This document shows positions 18,133 to 28,755 of a stretch of 64,000 nucleotides of DNA, piece after piece. The DNA is taken from the NCBI GenBank assembly GCA_916048095.2, contig OU696583.1:2062501-2126500 (forward strand). Direction: 5' to 3'. A program made the position numbers and the translations under genes. Below the pieces are notes generated by a model. That model was not told the origin of the DNA and did no database searches. It worked only from the letters and a program-made list of their open reading frames with translations. Each line of letters opens with the position of its first letter. Position 1 is the stretch's first letter. The DNA is from Sacculina carcini (taxonomy: Eukaryota; Arthropoda; Thecostraca; Sacculinidae).

Positions 18133-20409
18133 TCAGGCGGTCTTCTTGGGCGGCACGAAGGTGCGAGGCTTGCGCGAGGCTCGCTGTTCCATCTCGCGAG
18201 ACTGCAAGTGCGTGTGCACATCGGCGAATATTTGGCGCTGGTCTTGTTCGCTGATCGAGCGCCGATACTCGCGCATCAGATCGTAGCGGTGCCACGGCTC
18301 GGCCACTTGCTGGGCACGCGCTGAGAAGCGGGCAGGTAGTGGAGGCACAATTAACCCGGCGAATGTCTCGCGCTCCCACCGTCGCGTCCACGGTCTAGGA
18401 TTCAACGGTACCTGTCATGACAAGTCATCATGAGTAACATTACCAGTCATCATGAGTAGCATGACAAGTCATCACGAGTAACATGATAAGTCATCACGAG
18501 TAACACAAGTCATCATGAGTAACATGACAAGTCATCATGAGTAACATGACAAGTCATCAAGAGTAACACAAGTCATCATGAGTAACATTACCAGTCATCA
18601 TGAGTAACACAAGTCATCATGAGTAACACAAGTCATCATGAGTAACATGACAAGTCATCACGACTAACATGACAAGTCACCACGAGTAACATAACACAAT
18701 TATATTACACATTATCAGCGCGAGTACAGGCGCTGCGATACACGTGACGTCATCACCTTGACGTCACGAGTATCACAGTCGTGACGTCATTACCTTGACA
18801 TCATTGACAGGCACGCGTCCTGACTGGGGGACTGGCTCCATCTCCATGTGTTGCGGGAACGTGCTGTACTCGGCGGGACAGTCACGCAAGTAACGCAGAT
18901 CATCGTCCAGTCGCTTCTCCAGCCGTATCACGTCGATCTTCAGCAGTGTCGGGTTGTACAGCGGGTATATCACCTCCACACCTGTCCTCCACGTGCACAT
19001 CACGTGCTATCAATGATTCATAAGTGCGCCAAAGTAGACCGCTGTAGATGGGAGATATAGTGCATGTTGAGATCGTTCTCATATTGAGAGTTTATCCTCA
19101 CATCAGGCTAGACAGCAGTTCTTCTCAACAGCATTCATAGCACAGCAATACACACGATTCAGTGATGCACGAACATATGCGACTCCAAATATCACGTGGA
19201 TTTTTTATAATCACGTGCCAAATATCGTGACAATACCCGTTATGTGTCAAATATGACAGCCTCAATCGTGCAACCAAGCACCTGAATAGTGAGAAACAAC
19301 AACAACAAGCACTCGCCTTGGTGCTCAATCACATTTCTGAGAGTGAACGTGGCTCGCAGACCGCAGCCTTCGCGCAAGATACACAGGCCGAGGAAGCGAC
19401 TGGTCTTGCCCGGGGCCTGTTTATCAGCCACTGTCACCGCCATAATGCTGCCTGCACACACACACACACACACAGTACTAGTAGCAGACTCGCCTAGTTC
19501 TGCAAGCAATGCAATCCTGCCTGTGTGATAAGAGCACTTGATTGTCGTTTTAAGCGAGCACCAGCCAGATGGGATTAAATGGCGCACCCCACTGTGCGCC
19601 CATCTACAGTGGTGACTCAAGCGAAGGTGTTGATGAACTAACTCGGGCCAGGATTCGAACCGCGAGCCTCTGACACATGAGAGTCCAGCGCCTAAACCAC
19701 TGAGCTACTCGGGAGCTAGATCACTTGATTAATGTTGAGTATTTTGTTAATTGACTGATTGGTGAATGGGTATGTGGCACTGTATAACTGGCGAATGTGA
19801 TGATGTGACACGAGTGTGTTGATTATTGGTGTACTGACCCACGTAGAACTCGGGGATCGTGATGTGGTTTCTGCGTCGCAACATATCCGCACGCTCGAGC
19901 TTTTCTCTCAGCTTGTGGCGCCTGGTCAAGTCGGGATCAGGCAAGAACTCGGGGTACACAAACCTGACGCAACAAATCACTGTTTCAGCATGATATTACC
20001 GTGCGACATGAACATTGGGAACATTATGAACATCAGGAAGCAATGCAGAATACGTACAGGCAGACATTAGCAAGCCCACGATATGAACGTGTCCGAGTCA
20101 CCTATAATCAGGCAGAAAGACTTCTGAATGTGGCTGTGCAGGCGTTTCTGAATTTTGGTCATGCGACTGCGTGGCGGTGGAACTGTCAACTGTTTGTGAG
20201 GCGCCGACACACAATTGAGTGCGACAGACAGACACCCATCTAACTGCCTGCACTGCACCACCCACACACCCGCAACAACAAACTACAGCGACGCGTCAAT
20301 TATTACTTTGAATGAGTCACTAGCATAACCGAATAATTTCGTAAAACAAACTCCATAAAATAGAGTACAAACAGTCGTGTACAAAAGCGACAAAAATGTA
20401 AAACTCACC
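18133..20409 (-). CDS. MRPL19: Mitochondrial large ribosomal subunit protein bL19m; N-terminal exon(s) not resolved
   Basis: This is a mitoribosomal large-subunit protein at the subunit interface. Minus-strand exons: one ending at 20409, then 19963-19839, 19451-19317, 18981-18794 and 18411-18133 (stop). Phases fit at every junction. Matches to the family are strong: [75 protein letters not shown] and [14 protein letters not shown]. The donor after exon 19451-19317 must be GC (CAAG|GCGAGT) to give NVIEHQG|VEV. The 20409 exon ends in ESTKNNE with donor GTGAGT. It contains an in-frame ATG at 20437-20435, but that start would leave no mitochondrial targeting sequence, so a further 5' exon is likely. 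A 19-bp-unit minisatellite lies in the last intron. Confidence 0.9.
18418..18700. repeat. Minisatellite in the last MRPL19 intron
   Basis: About 14 units resembling AGTCATCATGAGTAACATGAC, some shortened to AGTCATCATGAGTAACACA, run head to tail. The array starts a few bases beyond the acceptor of the last MRPL19 exon. It has no coding meaning. Confidence 0.85.
19620..19716 (-). repeat. tRNA-derived SINE (family B), copy 2
   Basis: On the minus strand it reads CCCGAGTAGCTCAGTGGTTT (A-box) and CGCGGTTCGAATCCTGG (intact B-box). It is related to 7512-7600. It lies in an MRPL19 intron. The acceptor arms do not pair over seven bases, so a functional tRNA gene is not supported. Confidence 0.6.
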
Positions 20410-21134
20410 GTTCATTGTTCTTTGTGGATTCAAGCATTTCAAACTCAATGAGAAAAACATCATGAAGCCAACGTTTAATCAATTGCGAGGTCAAACAACT
20501 TTACCGCACACAGAGGTCGCACAGAATTAGAAACAACACATTATAGGGAACACACCACATGTGTGTTAGTGGCCGTCTGTACGAGTTTTCCAGAGTTTCA
20601 ATTAAATCCCTGAAGTATTTTTACCAAGAGGTCACACAAAAAGTAGTTTTTATAACAGAATTCAACGAAACAAACAACGCACATTCCATATTTTTCGCAA
20701 AATAGCGTTCTATAGATGCAAAAATATATATAATACTCTTGTTTTTAAGCCGCAGCGTTAGACTCTGACGTTCATAGTGCGTTTTGTTATCCTCTTTCGC
20801 AACCACATTTGTTTATTGGTTTTCTGTCTGGCGTCGCTCTATTTCAGGTAAGGAAATTGTACAAGTTTTTATATTCTCTGGTTTGTCTGTGGCTCAGGCA
20901 CTGCACTCTTGTCAGGTGTTCATGGTTAGAAAGTTGGTTGTGCGTCCGCTATTTCCGCTATTTTCGGTGATTTCCGCTAGCGGTGGGCTTATAGCGAGGC
21001 CTTACTGTCAAATGCTCAAAACACCGATCCTAGATCCTTATGTGTTCATGGTTGACTCATCATCTGTGTTATCTGTCTCGCTTCCTCGTACTACTTCATC
21101 AGCCACTTCCCATTCCTCATTTCGTTCGGCACTC
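20410..21134. other. MRPL19 upstream region and probable LINE-derived DNA; no resolved gene
   Basis: 20410-20770 should contain the MRPL19 promoter and missing 5' exon(s); I could not place them. 20770-21134 carries a plus-strand open frame (from 20784) without recognisable domains. Since the Tc1/mariner element is inserted at its end and LINE 3' sequence resumes at about 23480, it may be the upstream part of the interrupted LINE. That link is an inference. Confidence 0.35.
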
Positions 21135-21136
21135 TA

Positions 21137-23471
21137 TACCATTTGCAAATAGAGTTAATTCAAATGAAAATAGAGTTAATCCAAATGAAAATAGACTTAA
21201 TCCAAATGAAAATAGACTTAATCAAAATGAAAATAGACTTAATCAAAATGAAAATAGACTTAATCCAAAGGAAAATTTATTTAAACCAAATGAAAACTGA
21301 GTTAATCCAAATGTTAATAGACTTAAACCCAAGAAAAAATTATCAAAAGTAATATTATGTAGATGTTTTAGTATAAATGTAATTATTGTTGATACTCATT
21401 TACTGATATTTCAGCAAAAATGATTAATCGGAGCTCAAAATGACGACTCGCAACGATTAATTATACATTATATATATTGAGTATTATTACATAAATGCTG
21501 GTATTCACCTAATAATGGTGTTGTAATTGGTCTTGTGTGACAGTGAATCTGGTCACCAATTAGCAATGTCTATACACCGCACTGCACGGCGTGTTCAAAA
21601 CCGAGCACATTCCATAAAGTACAGTTAAAACCGTCCCGGTAGCTGTTGTTTATGCGAGTGTGCATGTTTGAGCGGACACAGTGTCACGAGCGGCAGCATA
21701 GTGGCACGGTGGTCGTGTGATATTTGCACGAGATTTATTAGAGTGCCTGAACATGCTCAATTGCGCGCCATATCGATGAATTTCAGTTGTGTGAGTTCCA
21801 GTGACTGTTTCTGTGTCAGTTGCTATCACATGGAGTGCGCTGTTTATACGTGATATGAGCAAAGTGAGTTTTCTAAATGAGCTTGGGAATGAATGAGAAA
21901 CGCGGTGAGAATATATTGCAAGCACATGACTAGCAACTACAACAAATACAGAAAAAACAACAAGTGAACTAGCAAGTTTCAAGCGATGATTAGCAATCTT
22001 CAAGGCACTTCGACAAGATCTTCCTGCCGAATGGCCGCTGAATAGTACTTCTCCACTCTGCCGGTGTAAGTTTGCAAGTGCGACGGTTCTATGTTACTGA
22101 TGGCCTGCAGGGCGATTTCTTCCATTGCGCTGATGCGCTGTTCTGCCATTGAGACTCCACAGTCACACCAGTGATTTCGTCCATCCGTTGTCTCAACTGC
22201 CGCTTGATATTGCTCTTCAGAGAGCTCCATAATAGCTCTATGGGGTTGAGAAGGTATGAATATGGAGCAAGTCGAAGTAGTCCACAATACTCCTGACTAG
22301 AAAAAAATTCCTCCAGGTTGCTGTGTGTCGGCGCGTTGTCCATAATTATTGTGGGCCGGTGAATTTCAGCATCTCTGCATGCCTGCATCAATGACTGCAA
22401 CCATTGCATGCAGTCTTGCTTTTTAAATGCTCCTCTCTTTGTGGAGATTAGCACTACTCGTGAGCTTGTCATGGCCCCGATTATATTGAGGTTGGCTCCT
22501 TTGCTGGTCGGTAAAACAACTGAAGCTCTGGCACCGATCCTGGACCGGCCCTGACTCCTCCTGCAGTATAAATTAAAATTGGTTTCGTCGACCCATACTG
22601 GAGTGCCGCCTTCAGACCGCACCTTGAACAATGCCTCGATGTATGCGGCTCTTTTCATTTTATTTTCACTCGAATTAATTTTGTCGACAGTGGGCCGCAC
22701 ATTTTTTAGCGAAAACATCTCGCCGTCCAACCAGTTTCTTATGGTGTTGACGCACACCTGGCATCCGAATTGTGACCTGATAATGGTCTGGAGCTCTTCC
22801 AACGTGGTGGACGGTGATTTATCCACCGCCGAAACCAATGTCATCAACATTTCAGGTGTCTTTTTGATATGGTTCCCGCCTCTTGGCTTTACTGTGTCCT
22901 GGTTCTTTTTCAACCAATTGTAGGCTGTTTTTACATTTACACCAAGAGTTCTGGCGACGCCTTTCCGATCACCTTCATTTCGAAAAGCTTCAATAATTCC
23001 TTTTCTGTCTTTTTCATTAATTTTGTTGTACTTCATTTTTACTAAACATGTAAATCCAACTCCAGAACAATTGCCAACTCAGTTTCGACTGTTAAATATT
23101 TAGTCAAGTTTCTGCTCAAAGTTTTTTGTAGTGTTTCCAGTTTTCAACCACATATTTACAGAAACTTATGATTTTACGTTAAGTTTTTTGTTTCAACAAA
23201 AATTTGAACATTAAATAATTTAAATTGATTAATATATGATCAAAATATTATTAGTATAAATAAAATATGTATTATTATACAATAAAAAAATTACTGCGCT
23301 GATTAACTGAGTTTTCATTTGGTTCAAGTCTATTTTTCTTTGGATTAAGTCTATTTTCATTTGGATTAACTCTATTTTCATTTGGATTAACTCTATTTTC
23401 ATTTGGATTAAGTCTATTTTCATTTGGATTAACTCTATTTTCATTTGGATTAACTCTATTTGCAAATGGTA
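21137..23471 (-). mobile_element. Tc1/mariner-superfamily transposon with long iteron-built inverted termini
   Basis: The termini are TACCATTTGCAAATAGAG on the left and its reverse complement on the right, each flanked by TA (21135-21136 and 23472-23473), the Tc1/mariner target duplication. Inside each terminus is an array of roughly 21-bp units with core TTAATCCAAATGAAAATAGA. About nine units (21152-21340) lie on the left and about seven (23320-23460) in inverted orientation on the right. A transposase gene on the minus strand fills the middle. At 2335 bp it appears structurally complete, but its transposase has a frameshift. Confidence 0.9.
22000..23036 (-). pseudogene. DDE transposase of the Tc1/mariner element, frameshifted near the C-terminus
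   Basis: The frame starts at 23036 with MKYNKINEKDRKGIIEAFRN. An N-terminal helix-turn-helix region includes RKGVARTLGVNVKTAYNWLK (about residues 24-43). The catalytic core shows VWVDETNFNLY (first Asp), IIMDNAPTHS (second Asp) and LLNPIELLW (Glu). The spacing between the last two is 33 residues (DD33E by my count), and there is no DD34D mariner signature. After the SLKSNIKRQLRQRMDEI block the frame stops making sense. The expected C-terminal helix (MEEIALQAISNIEPSHLQTY, then a stop at 22000) is in the next frame, so a small indel lies around 22140-22180. The copy is therefore probably inactive despite an intact catalytic triad. Confidence 0.88.
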
Positions 23472-23479
23472 TAGTTACG

Positions 23480-24010
23480 TATTTGAGTTATCCTTGGATT
23501 CCACTTCTCTTACCCTTACTTCGTATGGTTTAGTCTGATTTCTTACGCTTGCTCTGAACTTTTCATTTACTTGCTATTTGTTTTGTCTTAATTAAGTCAT
23601 GTTCCCTTTTGTCATTTACTCTTGTGCTTGTTTATGTTTTGTGTTTCTCTTTGAATATGTTTGGCGTATCTTGCTGTTTAACGCGCGTGTGTTTTTGATA
23701 TGCGCTATATACCAAATAAAATCTTGTCTTGTTGAAAAATATTACTTCGATAAATTCTTGGACCCAGTCTCTCACTTCCGACTGCATATACTTCTATGTT
23801 ATACTTCTGTGCATATACTTCTGTATTATTTTTAGTTATTTGCGGTATTCTTTTGTCTTTCTCCTTTGTGTGCCTGGTCTGGTTTGGATGTTTCTATATA
23901 TTGTATTGTCTGTGTGTTGTGTGTATGAGTGTTGGTCATATGGTTTCTATTGTATTTATTCTTGCTGTTGATTGTTATTTTTGCGCGCATGTGTGATTAT
24001 ATGCGCTAAA
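23480..24010 (+). repeat. LINE 3'-region fragments (two tail hairpins)
   Basis: Pyrimidine-rich LINE 3'-like sequence ends twice in the characteristic hairpin: GCGCGTGTGTTTTTGATATG then CGCTATA near 23690-23710, and GCGCGCATGTGTGATTATAT then GCGCTA near 23980-24006. I see no intact ORF. The fragment is adjacent to the Tc1/mariner insertion, which probably interrupted it. Confidence 0.5.
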
Positions 24011-24104
24011 AGAAGTATATTCTTGAATTATGTAATGAGGTACTTGGAAACGATCTTGTGTTTAGGCCTCCAGTTATATTAGGGTGAGGTCCCAAGCAGT
24101 ACAA

Positions 24105-25440
24105 CAACAACAACGTATATTTATAGCGCATATGAATAACACACACGCGAGCCAAGTACAAAAATGAGACACGACGATAATGGGAGGCGTGGTCGCAGCA
24201 TCAACACAAATATGCGACATGTATAGTGAACACAATGTAATCAAGTAAACGATGAAAACGAAGAGATAGTTTAAATAATATCACAAAAGGGATGAGACAA
24301 TAGAGGATTATAGTTTGGCGTAAGGCGTCAGAGAGTGGGTGACAGGTTCAATTGATAAAGAGAATAGGGATGCGTAGGGAAGAGGTGAATGACGCGTAGG
24401 AAGAAGAAATAAGGATGTGAGTGGGAGCGAGTTGTAGAAACGAGGTGCGAAGAAAGAGAAGGATTTTGCCGACCAGCAAGATTCATTTATAGCTCGAGGA
24501 CAGTTTAGAGGGCGAACTAGATAATGAGGCTGACCTATACCATGTAATAATTTGAAAATAATGCAGGCAATCTTGTAGTGTACACGTGGGATGATGGGTA
24601 GCCAGCGGAATTGGTAAAGATATTGAGAAGTGTGACGGCAAGGAAGAGGAGACAACACAAGTCTGCAGGATTGATTCAGGACCGATTGGAGAACTTTTAT
24701 GAAACAGCGAGGAGTGTTGAAATAGAGAGAAATACAGTAGTCAATGCGGGGAAATATAAGAGATTTTATAAACTTGAATACAGACGACTGGTCCAGAAAT
24801 GGGCGAATGGGATATAGAGCACGGAGGATTAGTCGACAGGAGCGAGCCACTGAGTAAATATTATTTACAAAATTAAGGGATGAATAAAAAATGACACCCA
24901 AGCGCATAGAAGAACGGAGAGGAAAACGGAGGACAGGAGGAGTGAGCCGTGGTGGGTGGAATACCACGAATTCTGTCTTGGATGAATTTATTAAAAGGCG
25001 ACGATACGCCGCCCATGATAAAATGTCAGAAAATAAAGAAGAAATAAAAGAAATATCGGGTGACGACAGTGGACAAATTAGCTGAATGTCGTCAGCGTAA
25101 ATATGAAAAGTCACAGGATAGCGAGACAAAACGGAACATAAAGATGACATGTATAGATTGAAGAGAATGGGTCCTAAGATGGAGCCCTGAGGAACTCCTG
25201 AGGACAATGGGATAGCATCAGATACCTCAGAGTTGAATTTAACAGAATATGACCTGCCTGATAGATAAGAGCGCATAAGTGAAAGAGTCGTAGAAGTAAG
25301 ACCAATATGGGATAAGTCATCAAGTAGGATATCATAGCACACCAGATCGAACGCTGAGGACAAATCCAGCATGGCTATTTACACAGAATTTCGATAAGAG
25401 AACTGAGAAAACACGCTGTCGGCGACAGAGTACCGTTTCA
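24105..25440 (-). mobile_element. 5'-truncated CR1/L2-like LINE, second RT copy
   Basis: The minus strand encodes an RT domain from an ATG at 25372 (LDLSSAFDLVCYDILLDDL), through GVPQGSILGPILFNLYMS and YADDIQLI, to a stop at 24308. Upstream RT sequence (FSQFSYRNSV) is cut by an in-frame TAA just before the ATG, and homology ends near 25435. The 3' end is marked by GCGCTATAAATATAC and a (TTG)n tail near 24105. It is diverged from the copy at 5551-7160 and from the full-length copy at 53391-57778. Confidence 0.85.
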
Positions 25441-26027
25441 TTTCCGCTGATCTACCGATGTTGAATTTCGGTGGGCATTCGGTGCTTCACAGTATTCTTA
25501 GGTTATATTTTGGCTTTGCTGGATAAATCTGGTAGCGCAATTAATTCGTGGTCAATCCTCATTGTGCTACGCTGTGGTCTCATTTTCGAGTTGACATAAT
25601 CACATATCGCTAGCGGCACTTTCCAATCTCGACGTGACAATTATTTGCGTTGGATTCTTGTTGCAACAACAATGATACCCTTGAAAAATTCAAGGTGGCT
25701 ACCAACCTTTTACACACACACACGCATACACTGCTTGATGCTTGAACTGTGTGTATCTGGAAACGTTAAACAAAGTTACAGGATCTATCATATATTCTGC
25801 CTTCGTCACCACGGTCTGGAAATTGTACATTGCGATAAAATACCAATATTTGTGTTTTCATATGTGTGGTCATACATAATCTGCCTAATATACACATAAT
25901 CTGCGTGATGTATTCTATTTGTTTAATCGCTTATTGTGCTTCACGCAGTAAGCGATTATTCGGCAGTGAGCAAGACTTGTTATTGTGTGTATTTGTGTGG
26001 TCACTTGGTTGTGTTGGTGGAAGTGCG
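25441..26027. other. Upstream region of the HAUS7-like gene
   Basis: No coding exon or known repeat is evident between the LINE and the ATG at 26028, apart from a short (CA)n run near 25715. It probably contains the promoter and 5' UTR of the downstream gene; I see no clear TATA box. Confidence 0.3.
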
Positions 26028-27104
26028 ATGGTTGAGTGTGCCATCGACCAGAAAGCTCGTCGTTTGCTATGTTTGCTGCGTCGTTTACCGCACCCACTGC
26101 CCAGCGACGTATCAGACGAGTGGCTGCTGCAGTTGGTATCAAGTGGCGGTCGTCATCGTTCTCAGCTGTTGGCCTGGTGTTGTAGCCAGCTGCTTGAAGA
26201 CGGTCGGTCGCAGCAGCAGCAAGATGTGAGCGAAGTGACAGTGGCGTCGCTGTTACGTCGTGTGGGCGTCGTACCTGACATGGAGACGGCCCGACTGATG
26301 GTCACTGCGCCACTCAGTGTCACTGCCACGCCGCAGGCTCGTGTGGACAACACGCAACTTTTGGCCGCCTGGACTCTGCTTTTCGCACTCACACACACAG
26401 TATGTCGCACCAACACCAGCAGCACTGATCTCAGTGGTGACGTCCACGATGTCCACGACTGGAATATTGAACGAGAACAACGACTTATCATGGACATGTG
26501 TGGTGCAGAAAGGGCAGGATCAGATCTTCTCTCGTCTGTCGTCCAATTCACTCATCTCGAACAGCAACAACAGCAGCGAGGTATCAAACACAAGGCCTCG
26601 TCATCGTCGTCGTCTCAGTCGCCGTTCCTACTGATTCCCGCAGACATCCAGCGAGATCTGCAGCAAGCTCGCAAATGCACGCCATATCATGAGTGCTGCG
26701 TTGAGGACACTACGTCTGGTCGTTGTCGTGATGCAAACTGCGCATCTGCTGATGTCAGCACTCAAAATACACAATGTCTTGCTGACTCGGAGGCTCTTGT
26801 GTCTCAGTGTGATGACGTGTGCGAGCTACTTGCCAGTCTTCCTGCTGCACTCGAACCCGTGTGGCTGGGTGTGGGCGCGATGTCACGACCTCGTGCCGTC
26901 ACCGAGCACTGTCACCGTCTGGGACGCACGTTACAGCACGCCGCCGACGCCGTACAGCGTGTTCAACACACGGTCGACGGCATGGTCGCGTTGTCTCAAC
27001 ACTGCACTGCCACCACTGATACCCGCCTCACGTCCACCCATCTCGCTCAACAACAACCATTGATCAACCACGCAAAACACTGGCTCCAACAACTGGTCGA
27101 TTGA
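26028..27104 (+). CDS. HAUS7: HAUS augmin-like complex subunit 7-like protein, single exon
   Basis: The product is 358 residues, starting at the ATG of MVECAIDQKARRLLCLLRRL. The frame stays open upstream but that stretch looks non-coding. The N-terminal third resembles HAUS7/UIP1. It has a short segment ending in PLPSDVSDEWLLQLV, then HRSQLLAWCCSQL (compare the family's RLEILEWMCTRV), then VASLLRRVGVVPDMETARLM plus TAPLS (compare ELMLCAPD). Helical, Gln- and Ser-rich sequence follows, consistent with a coiled-coil-type subunit. In other animals HAUS7 is part of augmin, which recruits gamma-tubulin to spindle microtubules. The match is to short motifs from memory, so the identity is moderate; the coding status itself is well supported by length and codon use. 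Confidence 0.5.
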   Translation: MVECAIDQKARRLLCLLRRLPHPLPSDVSDEWLLQLVSSGGRHRSQLLAWCCSQLLEDGRSQQQQDVSEVTVASLLRRVGVVPDMETARLMVTAPLSVTATPQARVDNTQLLAAWTLLFALTHTVCRTNTSSTDLSGDVHDVHDWNIEREQRLIMDMCGAERAGSDLLSSVVQFTHLEQQQQQRGIKHKASSSSSSQSPFLLIPADIQRDLQQARKCTPYHECCVEDTTSGRCRDANCASADVSTQNTQCLADSEALVSQCDDVCELLASLPAALEPVWLGVGAMSRPRAVTEHCHRLGRTLQHAADAVQRVQHTVDGMVALSQHCTATTDTRLTSTHLAQQQPLINHAKHWLQQLVD

Positions 27105-27888
27105 GTGTTGTCTCTGTGCTTATCTTGCTTGAAAGCATCCGTTTCTATCCGTCTTCACTCATCTGCACCTGCTGCTTGCTAATATATTTCAGTTTTCAGT
27201 GGTTTGATGAAGTGTTCAAATATATTGTCACTTCTATCTAACTCGAGTGTTCGTTACAAATTAAGCATTACAGTAATTTCGTATGTGTGTCTAATATGAC
27301 ATTTATCATTTTCTTAGAAAACGGCTTTTTGTTGCATCCTTTAAAATGGTTGTTTTTTATTTTTGGTGTATTAAGTTATTGTTTGAATATGTTTGCTAGA
27401 CGGCAATATCAACATTGACGCATTGGTAAACGACTCGGCATATTGTTAATTCACTGCCAGCCATCATCGCTATATTTATCGACAGTTTGTGCATACTTCC
27501 TGTTATCTGGCAATTTGCTGCATGCGATGTAGTCGATTTCTGTTTCGGATCCTTGGCTAATGTCGACTGTGTTGAATTGGTTCATTAAACGATAAATTTC
27601 GCGTGGGTCGTTTTCTTCATGTGTTTGTTTGTTCATTCATTCTTTCGTGTATTCGTTGTCCTGGTTTCCTGCACAATCTAGGCCACCTGCACGTGCCTCA
27701 GAGTCACGCGTGACACGCAGAATACCAGCTGGTCCTTGGGCTGATCTTTCCCTATTCAACTGTCTATACATAGACCTATTGACAATTTAGCGGGGTGTTA
27801 TTTTGGCGTCACCCCACGCTGCACGTGTGTTTGTGTTCAGCAGTTTTGCTGGGTGTGTTGTGCGTGCACGTGTCTGCGCGTCTCTTTC
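27105..27888. other. Intergenic region between the HAUS7-like gene and GPX4
   Basis: About 780 bp of mixed sequence contains no convincing exon, RNA gene or repeat. A minus-strand frame at 27451-27636 is short and unsupported. The last 200 bp should contain the GPX4 promoter and 5' UTR. Confidence 0.3.
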
Positions 27889-28500
27889 ATGTTTTCTTCA
27901 TTGAAAGGTGTCACGCGTCTCGCGTTCGCGGGATCGTGTGCCGCTGTTATTGGTCGCAATTTCTCTATGTCGCAGGTGACGATGGCTTCGTCGCAAGAAG
28001 CTTCCAGCGGCGATGTCTCGCCCTCTTCCATTTACGACTTCACTTGTAGCAACATCGATGAAGAGGCGGTATCCTTGAAGCGCTATGAGGGTCAGGTTTG
28101 TGTGGTAGTGAACGTGGCATCCAAGTGAGGCAAGACGGCCGTCAACTACCGCCAGTTGGTGGCCCTAGTCGACAAGTATGGCGGGCAGGGTCTGCGCGTG
28201 CTCGCATTCCCTTGCAACCAGTTCGGCGGCCAGGAGCCAGGCACAGCCGACGACATCAAGAAGTTCGCCGCCGGCTACAACGTTAACTTTGACTTGTTCG
28301 CTAAGGTGAAGGTGAACGGATCACAGGCAGAGCCATTGTTCAACTTCCTCAAGAGCAGACAGTCTGGTTTTATGGGCAACTTCATCAAGTGGAATTTCAC
28401 CAAGTTTGTGGTGGATCGTCACGGACAGCCCGTGGCCCGTCTTGGTCCCTCTGACGATCCCATCCCTGCTGTGGAAGAGGCCATCAAGAAATACTTGTAG
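27889..28500 (+). CDS. GPX4: Phospholipid hydroperoxide glutathione peroxidase, selenocysteine type, intronless
   Basis: The enzyme reduces lipid hydroperoxides with glutathione. The product is 203 residues with selenocysteine at residue 80, encoded by TGA at 28126-28128, which conceptual translation would otherwise read as a stop. The context NVASK-U-GKTAVNYRQL is the GPX4 active site. The other catalytic residues are present: Gln111 in AFPCNQFGGQEPG, Trp168 and Asn169 in IKWNFTKFVV. The GPX4 landmark KKFAAGYNVNFDLFAKVKVN is intact, and the oligomerisation loop of classical GPX1 is missing. The first 30 residues (MFSSLKGVTRLAFAG...) are basic and hydrophobic like a mitochondrial presequence. 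In-frame ATGs at 27967 and 27982 would give shorter cytosolic forms, as in mammalian GPX4. No intron interrupts the coding sequence. A SECIS follows 38 bases after the stop. Confidence 0.96.
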
Positions 28501-28537
28501 CGGTGTTGATCTCGGTCATTGTTGACCGGTGCGAATG

Positions 28538-28599
28538 TGTTCTGTATGACGAGTTGGTCGTAAATCTGCTCGCAGTGGGACCGTCTCTGAGGTGAAACA
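28538..28599 (+). promoter_or_regulatory. SECIS element (form 2) in the GPX4 3' UTR
   Basis: The non-Watson-Crick quartet is formed by TGAC (28547-28550, preceded by the conserved A28546) opposite TGAG (28588-28591). Above it G51-C87, A52-T86, G53-C85, T55-G83, G56-C82, G57-C81, T58-A80 and C59-G79 pair with one T-T mismatch (positions 285xx). The apical AAA lies at 28562-28564, 11 bases above the quartet. A small CTG/CAG mini-stem (28566-28568 with 28573-28575) suggests form 2. Below the quartet, bases 28538-28545 pair with 28592-28599 with one mismatch. This element recruits the SBP2/EFsec machinery so that the UGA is read as selenocysteine. The fold was done by hand. Confidence 0.85.
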
Positions 28600-28749
28600 A
28601 CGTTCGTCCATCAAGGATCGTCACACGCGTTCAACGTTACCAACGTTCGAGTTCAGCTTAGATTGTTCCAGCACAGTGATTATGTCTTCACGTTCATGAT
28701 CTTCCATATATACAAGCGTATTGTACCACTCTGCAAGTTCGGTTTATTG

Positions 28750-28755
28750 AATAAA
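28750..28755 (+). promoter_or_regulatory. Candidate polyadenylation signal of GPX4
   Basis: AATAAA lies 250 bases after the stop and 150 bases after the SECIS, so the SECIS would be kept in the mature mRNA. Confidence 0.5.

Noticed and set aside
18128..18405. Alternative frames over the last MRPL19 exon
   Set aside because: Shadows of the MRPL19 coding frame, which matches the family strongly.
20409..20437. MRPL19 start at the in-frame ATG 20437-20435
   Set aside because: It would leave only ten residues before the conserved core and no targeting sequence; a missing 5' exon is more likely.
21143..21352. Array of 21-bp direct repeats resembling a CRISPR or small protein
   Set aside because: There are no spacers, the units are contiguous, an inverted partner array exists at 23320-23460, and the context is eukaryotic.
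28126..28128. Apparent premature stop in GPX4
   Set aside because: It is the selenocysteine codon, supported by position and by the SECIS.
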